64,000 nucleotides of DNA from Longilinea sp035560795 (GCA_035560795.1 DATMYV010000022.1:47323-111322); one strand, 5' to 3'; shown: positions 16,301 to 25,148, numbered from the stretch's first letter. Numbers and translations are program-made. Notes: generated by a model not told the origin, from the sequence alone.

Positions 16301-18941
16301 ATGGAATGACAATGAATTCGCTCTCTGAAAGAATCTTGAGCATGGACTCGCGCTTTTCAGGCGTGTCGGGTTCGTAAAGCTCGAGGTTCAATGGTTTATA
16401 GATCCCGCCAAGCGGATCATATTTGTCGACGCTCAGCGGCAAGGCATCATCCCAGGATGTTTCAAGGGTATAGGTTTCACCCAGCATGCGAACAGGACCG
16501 CCGGCAACGACCTGATAGCGGACCTGGTAGGTTTTCCCTTTGACCAAATCCACTGGGGCAAAGGTAAAGGTTGGAGATAGTTGGGTTCCCGGTTGGGCAA
16601 AATCCAGGTCTGCTTCAGAGACCGCCAGCGGGTTTTGATCATCGCCGTCCTGCAAGAGGCTCAGTTTAATTTTTGCCTGGGTCGGGATAAACGCCTGGCT
16701 AAACTGGTTGATTTCAAGCCGGTTTATTCTGTAGGAACCGCCGGATTGAAAGCTGATCATTCCCTCGGATTGGCCTGGAGACTGGTTCTGTAAATTAAAA
16801 TCGAGCGGAATGCTCAGGCCTTCCTGCTCCTCATTTCGAAAACTGAGATCTGAAAAGGAGTATTGGCTGTTATTGGATATTTTGTAATAGAGATATACGG
16901 TCTGATCAGGATCGAGATAGATATCGCCAAAACGTATGGATAGATGGTCATCCAGGCTGTCATCGGGCACCGCCAACCGGCCTTCGGTAATGATATCCTT
17001 TCCTTCGCCATCCCGGCTCAGGCGGATATAAAAGTAGACGCCGATCTGGCGGATATTCGTAGAGGTGATTTGAGAGGAAGTGCCATTGGCCGTGATGCGG
17101 ATATCGGTTTGATCCGTGTTTCCCGGTTCGACGATCCATTGGTTTGCAATGGAAACAGGATAGGATTTGCTGCCCTTTGATGATTCAACCAACAGGTTAA
17201 GCGGTCCCGGGATATTTTCCAACATCCATCGGGACGCAGCAATGCGGGTGATTGGCCGAGTATAGATGCGGGTAAAGGCGAATGCATAACCATAGGTCCC
17301 CAAAAGGACGATCGCCACCGCCAGAATGCCCGCCAATCCCTTCCAGGTACCTCTTATTTGAGCAGCCTGGATGCGAAGATTTCGGCCCGCCGCGATCAGT
17401 TTTTCCCGGCTTTCACGCGTATGGTCATACAATTCGATCAGAGCCCAGGCGGCAAAAAGGATGACGAATGGATAGATGGGTAGAAAATAGCGCATGTAGC
17501 GCCAAAACTGGATGTTGATCCAGAAAAAGTAACCAACCACCCACACAAAGGGTAATAAATGGCTGCGCCACTCGCCTTTCCAAATACGCCAGCCTGCCCC
17601 CAGCAACCCCGCCAGACCCGCCAGCCCCAATGACATACCCAATCCCCAGTTCGCCATATTGACACCGGCATACGTGAACGGGCGGCTTGTCCAGTGATGG
17701 TTCGGCGGCCATTCTGATAGGCCAGCCACCTGGTTCGTCACCTCGCGGATGACTTCCAACCAGCGTTGATTGAACCTAAGGCCAAAGAAACCTGGACCGA
17801 TAAAGGCATAGGGCTGAAAAATCCGGAAGCCTGCAGCCGCTGATAACGCTGCCAGAGCCCACCCTGCCAGCACAATCCATAGAAGAGACCGGAAACCTGA
17901 TTTCTTATACCCGACCGCCAACCTGGCAATACCCGCCAGGAAAATAACGCCAAAGACAGGGATTACATTTACTTTGCAGGCCCCGGCCAAGCCCACAATA
18001 AATCCAAACAGGGCAAAATAGCGTAAGTTCTTGCGGTCGATAGTCGTATCCTGCCTATCCAGCGGAATCGCCAGGAGTGCGAAATAGAAGGCAGAGATGA
18101 CAAATACCGTTGAGAAGGTATCCACCGCAAAAAAATGGGAGAGTTGGATGGGTAGAACAGCAGCCGCATAAAGCGCAGCCGCCAGAATCCCGGTGCGCTG
18201 GTTGTATAGTTTCTTCCCCAACAGGTAAAGCAGCCATATTGCCGCCAGATCAAATAACCCCGACATTGCCCTACCGATCAAAGTAATCTGGTTATACTCG
18301 GTCATATTTCGCCACTCAGCCACCATGCGGGTGACGAATAACGGCAGCATACCGTAGGTGTAAGAACCGTAATTAAGCGGGTTTAATGTGCTGCTGGCGG
18401 TATCGAAATACTGGCCAATACTGGCAACCCCGCGAATCTGCTCAGCCACCATGGTGATAAACCGTTCATCGGGTTGTTGGTGTTGGTTCTGGTCCCAATT
18501 GATGCCCACAAAGCGGAAATAAGCGCCAGCCAGAAGGATCAAAATCAGAATCAGGTTCGTTTTCCAGGATACGTCAGTTTTTTTATGGATTTGAACTGGT
18601 TCTTTTTGAAGTTCCTCCTGCACAACCTCGGTACTGGTTGGTTGGTCTGGAAGATTGGCCGCTTCTGAAGATCTGGATTCGCTTTCATCCACGATCGCTG
18701 AATGAGTTGCCTCTTTTTCAGGCAATAAATTCTCTTCGGCGGAATGAACCGTTACCAGGGTTCGAATGCGGGCCAGAATTTCCGGTTCGATCCCCCATAC
18801 ATGGCTCAGTTGATCCACTGATTGGTAAGGTCGCAACGCCAGGATCCGTTTGGCTAAGCGGGAAGATATTTTTAACTCATTTATCAGAGTTTTTTCATCG
18901 CTGGTATTCAGATCAATGAGCATTTTTGATTTATTGGTCAT
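13344..18941 (-). CDS. Giant membrane protein: HhH domain, GT-C module and DUF2298 (Chlor_Arch_YYY-type) module
   Basis: A protein of 1865 residues. Residues ~8-65 look like a ComEA-type helix-hairpin-helix pair (LIDLNTSDEKTLINELKISS, then LALRPYQSVDQLSHVWGI). Residues ~66-125 are an acidic linker. Residues ~128-560 are a PMT-like GT-C module with QQPDERFITMVAEQIRG in its first loop. Residues ~570-1010 are mainly soluble, beta-rich. Residues ~1045-1700 form a second multi-span module with GGEKPMDFAFFNATMKAVYF and HYINYYYYGYVIA, typical of DUF2298, a family known from Chloroflexota and methanogens. A soluble tail follows. Such proteins are predicted lipid-linked sugar transferases; activity is not proven. 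The ribosome site before the ATG at 18941 is weak. Confidence 0.75.
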   Translation of the reverse strand: MTNKSKMLIDLNTSDEKTLINELKISSRLAKRILALRPYQSVDQLSHVWGIEPEILARIRTLVTVHSAEENLLPEKEATHSAIVDESESRSSEAANLPDQPTSTEVVQEELQKEPVQIHKKTDVSWKTNLILILILLAGAYFRFVGINWDQNQHQQPDERFITMVAEQIRGVASIGQYFDTASSTLNPLNYGSYTYGMLPLFVTRMVAEWRNMTEYNQITLIGRAMSGLFDLAAIWLLYLLGKKLYNQRTGILAAALYAAAVLPIQLSHFFAVDTFSTVFVISAFYFALLAIPLDRQDTTIDRKNLRYFALFGFIVGLAGACKVNVIPVFGVIFLAGIARLAVGYKKSGFRSLLWIVLAGWALAALSAAAGFRIFQPYAFIGPGFFGLRFNQRWLEVIREVTNQVAGLSEWPPNHHWTSRPFTYAGVNMANWGLGMSLGLAGLAGLLGAGWRIWKGEWRSHLLPFVWVVGYFFWINIQFWRYMRYFLPIYPFVILFAAWALIELYDHTRESREKLIAAGRNLRIQAAQIRGTWKGLAGILAVAIVLLGTYGYAFAFTRIYTRPITRIAASRWMLENIPGPLNLLVESSKGSKSYPVSIANQWIVEPGNTDQTDIRITANGTSSQITSTNIRQIGVYFYIRLSRDGEGKDIITEGRLAVPDDSLDDHLSIRFGDIYLDPDQTVYLYYKISNNSQYSFSDLSFRNEEQEGLSIPLDFNLQNQSPGQSEGMISFQSGGSYRINRLEINQFSQAFIPTQAKIKLSLLQDGDDQNPLAVSEADLDFAQPGTQLSPTFTFAPVDLVKGKTYQVRYQVVAGGPVRMLGETYTLETSWDDALPLSVDKYDPLGGIYKPLNLELYEPDTPEKRESMLKILSESEFIVIPSNRAYDAMPRLPLRYPLTLKYYQTLFDCNCSGDALENRAYALEAPFTSPLGFTLVATFESNPNIGPFSISDQSADESFTVYDHPKVLIFKKSIDFSIDKVSEILNSVDLNQVVFQGPLSYTHAPTALQLPQDRLAAQAAGGTWSAMFSWNGWINSNQTVTVVVWYLFLLLLGWAVFPLVFTAFSGLPDWGYPLARMAGLIIVAWLSWMLGSLKVLQFTQLTIGLCILLVLLLSGLLAYSKRQALLVYFHSQWKHILATEFIFLLLFLIFLFIRLGNPDLWQPWMGGEKPMDFAFFNATMKAVYFPPENPWFSGHYINYYYYGYVIAAIPTKILGIVPSIAFNLILPTWFAMAGIGVFCVGFSLVAGLFNSLGRNNQSTPIEESTTQLNNTVPYRWAYAAGIITLLAVMFFGNLYISRQFWKYLPEVAPAEVTENLPNDRLGAVLAGAKQVLSGQAELPGDNARWYFEASRPILHDGPDTPIAEFPYFSFLYADMHPHLLTMPVYGLAFGWIASFLLLPLAKRKWRDQVISLIVAGLIFGVFRASHTWDFPVFIALGAMIIAWNVWQTRTGTIRHTIAVLFGYELAFVGLSVAFYYPFSHWFKTEYVSLELWKGARTPLIDYLFVFGLSLFVMISLMIRDLQTEIRNAYRWWTSTNFNKHIPAYLILVASAIGMVLLWNFHYQVFILGIPLLVGIAYLIFFKRGISAFERVIWFLFGIGLAITLLVEVVVLKGDVGRSNMVFRMYLEAWFIFGIAFSAALVELITKMAPWRLWLKIAWGTVLGILALIAISYPLVATPKKIADRWPDIQEVANTLDGAAYMQGDTSPENAQAPTIYNDEGRPINITMDNAAIKFMQEIIKGSPVIVEGHTEEYRWGSRYSIYTGLPSVVGWSWHVRQHNSLIDGSVIDKRINEVNDFYNTQDIGIARQFLDRYHVKYIIVSSLERVYYSPEGLDKFQGMTNDGYLRIVYGDNTPQTATIFEVVNAR

Positions 18942-19302
18942 GTAAGCAGCCGCAGGAAGGATGAAGATCTTAATTATGCCAGACAGGTTACAGGAATCCA
19001 GCCATTATCTCAAAAAAATGGGTGAATGTATTTTACTATTGATAAGCCAAGCCTGGCCTGGCTTGCGGAATCATTGTAAATGATACATCAAAATAATTGG
19101 TTTTTTGATCTGGCAGCTTTCAAAAAAGATAGGCCGGGTAATATTTTTGGAAGAATAAATTCTTTCAGCCGACCTTATCCTGGATCACCTTTCTATGCCT
19201 GAAGAAACGACAAAGGCCTCTACAACCCTCATTGGCAAAAAACCTGCCGGACGCTGGCAAAAAGCGGTCCGGCAAATGTTTAAATATCTGTTTTGCGTGG
19301 AT
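18942..19302. other. Intergenic stretch, no gene recognised
   Basis: About 360 bases between the start of the giant membrane protein gene and the end of the MFS gene, both on the minus strand. A short plus-strand frame beginning at 19195 overlaps the MFS gene and looks spurious. It presumably contains the promoter of the giant gene, but I could not pick out a convincing -35/-10 pair. Confidence 0.4.
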
Positions 19303-20526
19303 TTATGTCTGGACGACCTGATGGATCAATTTCGATTCACGCATGCGCGTGATGAGCAAGCAGCCGAGCAGCATCAACCCTGCCAGCATCCATAGCGAGA
19401 TTGTAAATGAACCGTTTTTGCCCTTCATGAATTCCATGGCGTAGATAAATACCACCGAACTCTGTCCGGCCAGGTTTAACAAACCGTTGGAGGTGCCTTC
19501 TGGTGCAGGGTAAGTAATCTCAGCAGCGTATTGATAGCCTATTGGCGCCAGGCTGTTCAGGAAGAATCCCATCAAAAACATAAATCCAGCCATCAGCCAG
19601 TATTGGCTGGCATAAATAACGCCAATCAGGCACGGAACAGCTAGTCCCACCCCCAACAGCAGGAATAGTTTGCGTTGGCGCAAGCGGTCGGATAAGGCTG
19701 GAATTATGATGGCGCCGATTATGCCGCCGATCAGGAGCATGGCGCCCAAATCACCTGCCTGTGTGGGTGAAAAGCCTTTGGGGCTGGTGATTGCTGCAAT
19801 CCAGGTGGATACGCCGTTGAAAATGCCCATTCCAATCAGGAACGCATAGAGCAGCAGCCAGATGTCTTCCATTTTAAGCATCGATTTAAGGCCGTCGAGT
19901 ACCAGCGCTCGTTCCACCTGGTCTGGCGGACAGGGCGGGGTGGGCGGCGCGTCGCGCGTGAAGATCAGGAACAAAACGGCCGAACCGGCTGCCAGACCGC
20001 CGAAGACCATCAGCATGGTGGGGATACCGTAGTTGAGGGTCAAAATGGGAGAGACGACCTGCCCGATGGCAATACCGATAAAACTGGCGACCAAAGCAAG
20101 TCCGGAGGCTGTCGCACGTTCCTGAATGGGAAACCAGCGCCCTGCCACCGTGCTGACTGCATTTAATAGGAAGGGTTGAGCGAGGCCGATGCCCACAGTG
20201 GCGGCCATGACCAGACTGAAATTGGATGCAAAAAAGGCCCGCAGCAGCCCAAACACCCCCATGATTATTACGCCGATGCTGACCGCTTTGCGGTATCCAA
20301 GCGTGTCAATCAACCACGATACCGGGATGGAAATGGGAATGTAAACGATCATGAATACCATGGCCAGCATCCCAATTTGAAGCTGGCTGACGCCATAATA
20401 CTTGACCGCCAGGGTGGAAACAGGGGCGTAGCAGATCCATAGGATTTGGATGGTCAGGTTGACCAGGGCAAACACCGCCAGGACGACCCAACGGTAGGCA
20501 TATACTTTTTCTCGGGTTTCTGGCAA
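19303..20526 (-). CDS. Major facilitator superfamily transporter, FLVCR-like
   Basis: A 407-residue, twelve-span MFS transporter. The N-terminal part (WVVLAVFALVNLTIQILWICYAPVS) and the loop between helices 2 and 3 (DTLGYRKA) fit the MFS fold; the overall pattern is closest to FLVCR-type transporters. A soluble loop with Pro-rich DAPPTPPCPPDQ connects the two six-helix bundles. The start is TTG at 20526, preceded by AGGAGG at eight bases; no ATG is available before the first helix. It lies downstream of the GH130 gene on the same strand with a 246-base gap, so it may belong to the same leftward arm of the sugar locus. The substrate could be a sugar, organic acid or other small molecule. Confidence 0.8.
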   Translation of the reverse strand: MPETREKVYAYRWVVLAVFALVNLTIQILWICYAPVSTLAVKYYGVSQLQIGMLAMVFMIVYIPISIPVSWLIDTLGYRKAVSIGVIIMGVFGLLRAFFASNFSLVMAATVGIGLAQPFLLNAVSTVAGRWFPIQERATASGLALVASFIGIAIGQVVSPILTLNYGIPTMLMVFGGLAAGSAVLFLIFTRDAPPTPPCPPDQVERALVLDGLKSMLKMEDIWLLLYAFLIGMGIFNGVSTWIAAITSPKGFSPTQAGDLGAMLLIGGIIGAIIIPALSDRLRQRKLFLLLGVGLAVPCLIGVIYASQYWLMAGFMFLMGFFLNSLAPIGYQYAAEITYPAPEGTSNGLLNLAGQSSVVFIYAMEFMKGKNGSFTISLWMLAGLMLLGCLLITRMRESKLIHQVVQT

Positions 20527-20772
20527 GGGTGGCGCCTCCTAGAAAAGAATGTTGGACCGGCCGATGGACTGAAAGAATGAAAGAAATGCCCAAAGGTCGA
20601 GACGGCAATATCAATCAGTTATAACCCCTGCGATGAGGAAAAGGATGCGTGCTTATGCCAAGCCTGATCTGCTCTTATGAATTTCTCAACCTGTGGCTTC
20701 AGTCCAACTGCAGGTCCGCTTATCCATCAAGGCAAATCTCGCCATCCACAAATCGACAGGAGGGTAAAATAA

Positions 20773-21741
20773 CTAAAAGGAGTTGGCCTTAATAAATTCG
20801 ATCATTTCAGGTATTTTGGCAAAGGCCAGGCACGTGACGGTGTCAGCGCCGCCGTAGTAAATTGCCATCTGCCCTGTCTTTTCATCAACCAGGGTCGCAC
20901 ATGGGAAGGCGACATTGGGTACGTCGCCCACGTTTTCGTAAATCTCGCGCGGGTTGAGCAGGTAAGGCTTGGTGCGGTGGATGACCTTCCACGGTTGTTC
21001 CAGATCCAACAGGGCTGCGCCAAAGCTGTAGACAAAACCGTTGCAGGAAGTCAGCACGCCGTGATAAATAAGCAGCCAGCCTTCTGGCGTCTCGATGGGC
21101 ACAGGCCCTGCGCCGATCTTGGTGCTCTGCCAGCCGTCCTTGACCCCCATGACAAAGCGGTGTTCGCCCCAGTGGATCAGGTCGGGAGATTGGCTTAAAA
21201 AAATATCCCCGAAGGGGGTATGCCCGTTGTCGCTGGGACGACTCAGCATGACATATTTATCGTGAATCTTTCGGGGAAACAACACACCGTTTCGGTTGAA
21301 CGGCAGCAGGGCATTTTCCAGAAAGTGAAACGATTCAAAATCAAAGGTATAGCCGATCCCGATCGTTGGTCCGTGATAACCGTTGCACCATGTGACATAG
21401 CAGCGGTCCTCAAGCCAGACCACGCGTGGGTCGTAGCGATATTGGAATTGGCCAATTTCAGGATCATCGCTCAACCACTTGATGGGATCGTTATCAATTT
21501 TCCAATCGATGCCGTTCTTACTGAAACCGCGGTTCAAGTTCATTTCCCGTTGTCGATTGTCGCAGCGAAAAACGCCTGCAAAGGCACCCTTGAAAGGGAC
21601 TACTGCGCTGTTAAAGATACTGTTGGCAGACGGGATTAGATCGCGGGGTATGATTGGATTGGCACTATAACGCCAGACGACATCATGACATCCAGAGGGA
21701 CGGTCCTCCCAGGGGAGGTTCGGAAAAGATTGTTCATTCAT
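20773..21741 (-). CDS. GH130 beta-mannoside phosphorylase (mannooligosaccharide type)
   Basis: A cytoplasmic 322-residue five-bladed propeller enzyme that should phosphorolyse beta-mannosides to alpha-mannose-1-phosphate. The likely general acid is Asp104 in QYRYDPRVVW. Other family stretches are NRNGVLFPRKI, LSRPSDNGHTPFGDIF and GWLLIYHG. From memory, the pattern is close to the Thermotoga protein TM1225, which sits in a mannan transport locus. The start ATG follows AGGAG at nine bases. It is transcribed away from the lacI-type gene with an operator between them. The neighbours (beta-mannosidase, GH3 enzymes, acetyl esterase) support a role in manno- or glucomanno-oligosaccharide use. Specificity for beta-1,4-mannobiose, mannosyl-glucose or mannosyl-GlcNAc cannot be decided by eye. 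Confidence 0.9.
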   Translation of the reverse strand: MNEQSFPNLPWEDRPSGCHDVVWRYSANPIIPRDLIPSANSIFNSAVVPFKGAFAGVFRCDNRQREMNLNRGFSKNGIDWKIDNDPIKWLSDDPEIGQFQYRYDPRVVWLEDRCYVTWCNGYHGPTIGIGYTFDFESFHFLENALLPFNRNGVLFPRKIHDKYVMLSRPSDNGHTPFGDIFLSQSPDLIHWGEHRFVMGVKDGWQSTKIGAGPVPIETPEGWLLIYHGVLTSCNGFVYSFGAALLDLEQPWKVIHRTKPYLLNPREIYENVGDVPNVAFPCATLVDEKTGQMAIYYGGADTVTCLAFAKIPEMIEFIKANSF

Positions 21742-21822
21742 GGTATCGATCTCCTAACCAGCCGAAAAGATTCCACAATTTGCGAAGAAAGTCACGTTCA
21801 TCTCACCAATTCTCAAAATGTG

Positions 21823-21851
21823 TTGACTTTTGCCGAAATGATATCTATAAT
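21823..21851 (+). promoter_or_regulatory. Predicted sigma70 promoter of the lacI-type gene / sugar operon
   Basis: TTGACT (21823-21828) and TATAAT (21846-21851) are separated by exactly 17 bases, giving a near-consensus promoter reading rightward. Transcription would start near 21858, about 165 bases before the regulator's ATG. The predicted operator lies immediately downstream, at roughly +6 to +19, a position suited to repression. Confidence 0.8.
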
Positions 21852-21863
21852 ATAAATACGTTT

Positions 21864-21877
21864 TGAGAGCGCTCCCA
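21864..21877. promoter_or_regulatory. LacI-family operator
   Basis: TGAGAGCGCTCCCA is a 14-base dyad centred between 21870 and 21871 with one mismatched pair. It closely resembles the TGGGAGCGCTCCCA operators bound by CelR-like LacI regulators. It sits just downstream of the predicted -10 of the regulator gene and in the divergent space shared with the GH130 gene. It could therefore control both arms and autoregulate the repressor. Confidence 0.8.
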
Positions 21878-22023
21878 TAATATTACCACATAATTGCAGA
21901 CAGTTTCATTTTACCGGTATTCCCCGTGTTGGAATATGGAATTCAATATGCCGCCTGAAAGGGCAGTCAAAAGCGCCTGGTCCTTGACTTTTTTTCAGAC
22001 AAATCGGAAACCCGTTAGGATTT

Positions 22024-23037
22024 ATGCCCCTCACCCTTGAAGATATTGCGCGTCTTAGTGGCGTCTCCCGCTCGACTGTATCGCGGGTGATCAATGCTGA
22101 TATGAATGTCAAGCATGAGACCCGCCAAAAAGTACAGCAAGTCATTAATAATTACAATTTTCAACCCAATTTAGCTGCCAGGGGACTGGTAACGGGCCGG
22201 ACGAATGTGGTAGGGGTGGTCATTCCGGCCAGCGTGTCCCTTCTCTTTACAGATCCCTACTTTCCCCAACTTCTCCAGGGAATCTCGGCAATGTGCACCA
22301 AGCATGATTATTCCGTCATGCTCTGGCTGGCAGAGCCCGAGTATGAACAACACATGATCACGCGCATCCTTCACAACGGGCTCGTTGATGGAGTTGTGGT
22401 TGCCTCGATCCGCATGGATGACCCGATCATCCAGTCACTAAAAGAAAGCAAGATGCCCTTCATCTTGATAGGCCGGCACCCGACTGAAAATGTGAATTAT
22501 CTGGACGTGGACAACCTGCAATCCGGACGCAAAGCTACCTTGCATCTGCTCCGGCTCGGCTACAAACGCATCGCGGCGATTATAGGGTTGCAAAATCATG
22601 TTGCTGGCTATGACCGCTACCAGGGCTATCTCAAAGCACTTCAGGAGACCGATCATCCATTGCGGCCGGAACTGGTGGCGGAAGGTGATTTCACCGAAGA
22701 AAGCGGTTACACCGCAATGAAACGCCTTTTGAAGTACAGGCCTGACGCCGTCTTTGCGGCGAGCGATACCATGGCCTATGGCGCCATGCGTGCTCTGCGT
22801 GAAGCCAACCTCGAGATTCCAAAAGATGTGGCAGTTGTGGGATTTGATGACATCCCCGGTTCATCAAAAACCGTACCGCCATTGACGACGGTTCGCCAAC
22901 CCATCACACAGATGGGCAGCAAGGCGGTGGATGTGTTGATCAATATTATTGAAAACGGCACCAAATCCACAGAGGGGGTAATCATGGATACGGAACTGGT
23001 TGTCCGGGAATCTTGTGGCGCCTCAAACATGGATTGA
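22024..23037 (+). CDS. LacI-family transcriptional regulator of the sugar locus
   Basis: A 337-residue DNA-binding repressor. Residues 3-50 form the helix-turn-helix and hinge (LEDIARLSGVSRSTVSRVIN, then NYNFQPNLAARGL). Residues ~60-335 form a periplasmic-binding-protein-like sugar sensor (VGVVIPASVSLLFTDPYF; VVGFDDIPGSSKTVPPLTTV). The effector is probably an oligosaccharide breakdown product of the locus. It is the first gene after the predicted promoter/operator and is followed by the ABC transporter and hydrolase genes in the same direction, so it likely regulates itself, these genes and the divergent GH130 gene. The Shine-Dalgarno (AGGA, three bases from the ATG) is poorly spaced, which may keep its level low. 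Confidence 0.92.
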   Translation: MPLTLEDIARLSGVSRSTVSRVINADMNVKHETRQKVQQVINNYNFQPNLAARGLVTGRTNVVGVVIPASVSLLFTDPYFPQLLQGISAMCTKHDYSVMLWLAEPEYEQHMITRILHNGLVDGVVVASIRMDDPIIQSLKESKMPFILIGRHPTENVNYLDVDNLQSGRKATLHLLRLGYKRIAAIIGLQNHVAGYDRYQGYLKALQETDHPLRPELVAEGDFTEESGYTAMKRLLKYRPDAVFAASDTMAYGAMRALREANLEIPKDVAVVGFDDIPGSSKTVPPLTTVRQPITQMGSKAVDVLINIIENGTKSTEGVIMDTELVVRESCGASNMD

Positions 23038-23085
23038 GAGCTGAAAGGCTGCGCCAAATCCTCCCGGCATGGCCGACTCTCAACA

Positions 23086-23097
23086 ATAAACGTTTGA
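23086..23097. promoter_or_regulatory. Possible second regulator site before the binding-protein gene
   Basis: A palindrome AAACGTTT (23088-23095) in an AT-rich flank lies about 100 bases before the transporter binding-protein gene. Central-CG palindromes of this kind are common for LacI-family proteins, but the half-site differs from the one at 21864. An 8-base palindrome is weak evidence. Confidence 0.25.
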
Positions 23098-23194
23098 TAC
23101 CACCTTCTGGAAGGAGGTTGTAAATAGAAGAAAAGAAAACAATGTACGCGAGCAAGTCATATCCAGTTTTTACCTCAAAAAGGAGAAAGAAGAA

Positions 23195-25093
23195 ATGAAA
23201 CGCATTGCTTTAGTTATGTCAATTTTGGTGGTCCTCAGCATGGTGCTGAGCGCTTGCGGTACCGCAGCTACTACTGCAGCACCTGCCGCCACCGCAGCCC
23301 CTGTAGCCACAAAAGCTCCGGAACCCACCGCAGCCCCTGTAGCGACCGAGGTTGTTGACCCGGCCACAGTTGCCGCAGCACTGCCGCGCAGCGAAACCCT
23401 GTACTTCAACGGCCAACAGTGGAATTCAGTTGTTTGTTGGAATCCGTACTCCTCCAACTGCAACAATGCCCTGGCCATTGCCCAACAGGACAACGCCCGC
23501 GTCATCATGTTCGAGTCGCCTTACCTCTACAACATGCTGGATGGTAAGGTCTATCCGCTGCTCGCAGACGGCCCCTTTGCCTGGGACGCTGGCATGACTG
23601 AGATCACCTTCAAGCTCAAGACCGCCGCGAAGTGGAGCGATGGCACCCCGGTGACTGCTGAAGATGTTGCCTATACCTGGGTCGCTGATGTCACCTACAA
23701 CACCAATGCTGGCGCTGCCAACAAGGCTTTCATTGACACGATCACCGCTAAGGATCCGCAAACGGTAGTTGTCAAAGCCAAACTGGGCGACGATGGCAAA
23801 GCCCTCAATCCTCTGATCGTTCAGAGCTACCTGAGCTCCAACTATGTCATCCAGAAGGCCTGGACACAGAAATTGGAAGCCCGCACCGCCGATGCAGCCG
23901 CGTTCATGGCTGATACCGCCGAAGATGTCGTTTACTCCGGTCCCTATCACAAATTCTTCGCGGACGACTCAAAGGTTGTCTATGTACGTGATGACAATTA
24001 CTGGGGTCAGGATGCTTCGATGTGGGGTAAACTGCCTGCTCCCAAGTACCTTGCTCACACCATTTTCAAGGACAACGCTGCCGGCACAACCGCCCTCCAG
24101 GCTGGTGAAGTGGATGTCAGCCAGCAGTTCAACTCCAATGTCCAGGACCTGTGGCTAAAGCAGGGTCTGCCCATCTCCACCTACCTGCCCGAAGCTCCCT
24201 ACGGCATTGGCGCAAGCCTTCCAACCGCCTTCTTTAACCTCGGCTCCAATGGGCTCGATCAGGTTGCGATCCGCAAAGCCATTGCCATGGCAGTTGACTA
24301 TGACACGATCATCGCCAACGCCATGACCAACCAGTCCGCTACCTTCAACCAGGTTCCGCGCTCCCTCATGAACCCGACCGCTGGCGAGCAGGCCCTCTAT
24401 GACCAGGCTGCTGTCAAGGATCTCCAGTTTGCCGGCAAGGACGTTGCAGGCGCCAACAAACTGCTTGACGATGCCGGCATCAAAGATACCAACGGCGATG
24501 GCAACCGTGAATTCAACGGCAAGGAACTCAGCTACGTTGCAGTTGCCCCCAATGGCTGGTCCGACTGGCAGGCTGCGATCGAAGTGGTTGCGGCAGCTGG
24601 CAAGAACATCGGCATTAACATCACCAGCAACTTCCCCGAATGGGCAGTCTATCAGACTGTTGTCACCAACTGGCCCATCGGCGAAGGCTATGACATCTTC
24701 ATGATGTGGAGTGATGGTGCTGGCCCGACCCAACCCTGGGGCCGCATCCGCCATTTGATGAGCGGCGAATTCGCTCAGACAACCAACAACTGGAACGGCA
24801 ACTGGGGCGGCTACAAGAATGATGCTGCAGACGCTATCATCAAAGCCATCCCCACCGAGAGCGACGCTGCCAAGTTAAAGGCTGACTACACGGAACTGGT
24901 CAAGATCTATTTGACCGATGTGCCTTCCTTCACACTGATGTATCGCCCGCAGTCCTTCCACACCGTCAACGAGAGTGTCTGGACGAACTTCCCGCACCAG
25001 GATGATGGAACCAATCCGCCCGTACCGCCGCTGGATATGACCGACGGCTGGGCAATCGCTGGCCTCTATAACCTGACCCTTGTTGGGAAATAA
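23195..25093 (+). CDS. ABC transporter substrate-binding lipoprotein, family 5 (oligosaccharide/peptide type)
   Basis: A 632-residue extracytoplasmic binding protein. A signal peptide ends in the lipobox VLSAC (Cys21). An Ala/Pro/Thr-rich tether (about residues 22-58) with short internal repeats (APVAT) follows. The mature part has SBP_bac_5 features such as TFKLKTAAKWSDGTPVTAEDVAYTW near residues 130-155 (I give only the pattern K-x-x-A-K-W-S-D-G-x-P-V-T-A-x-D-V). Family-5 proteins bind peptides, but many in thermophiles bind cello- or manno-oligosaccharides, and the hydrolase neighbours favour sugars here. GGAG precedes the ATG. A strong hairpin directly after the stop may stabilise this message relative to the permease genes. 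Confidence 0.9.
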   Translation: MKRIALVMSILVVLSMVLSACGTAATTAAPAATAAPVATKAPEPTAAPVATEVVDPATVAAALPRSETLYFNGQQWNSVVCWNPYSSNCNNALAIAQQDNARVIMFESPYLYNMLDGKVYPLLADGPFAWDAGMTEITFKLKTAAKWSDGTPVTAEDVAYTWVADVTYNTNAGAANKAFIDTITAKDPQTVVVKAKLGDDGKALNPLIVQSYLSSNYVIQKAWTQKLEARTADAAAFMADTAEDVVYSGPYHKFFADDSKVVYVRDDNYWGQDASMWGKLPAPKYLAHTIFKDNAAGTTALQAGEVDVSQQFNSNVQDLWLKQGLPISTYLPEAPYGIGASLPTAFFNLGSNGLDQVAIRKAIAMAVDYDTIIANAMTNQSATFNQVPRSLMNPTAGEQALYDQAAVKDLQFAGKDVAGANKLLDDAGIKDTNGDGNREFNGKELSYVAVAPNGWSDWQAAIEVVAAAGKNIGINITSNFPEWAVYQTVVTNWPIGEGYDIFMMWSDGAGPTQPWGRIRHLMSGEFAQTTNNWNGNWGGYKNDAADAIIKAIPTESDAAKLKADYTELVKIYLTDVPSFTLMYRPQSFHTVNESVWTNFPHQDDGTNPPVPPLDMTDGWAIAGLYNLTLVGK

Positions 25094-25113
25094 GAGACCG
25101 TAAATGAGTAAGA

Positions 25114-25148
25114 ACAGCCATGTTCCGCTAATCCCGGAACATGGCTGT
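25114..25148 (+). terminator. Intercistronic stem-loop after the binding-protein gene
   Basis: A perfect 14-base-pair stem (25114-25127 with 25135-25148) closes a 7-base loop. No U-tract follows, so it is more likely an mRNA 3'-end stabiliser or partial terminator than a full terminator. This placement, between a binding protein and its permeases, is a classic way to raise binding-protein yield. Confidence 0.75.

Noticed and set aside
23100..23124. TTGATA with a TGTAAA 19 bases later as a promoter for the binding-protein gene
   Set aside because: Spacing is too long and the -10 is poor; a separate promoter here remains possible but is not supported.
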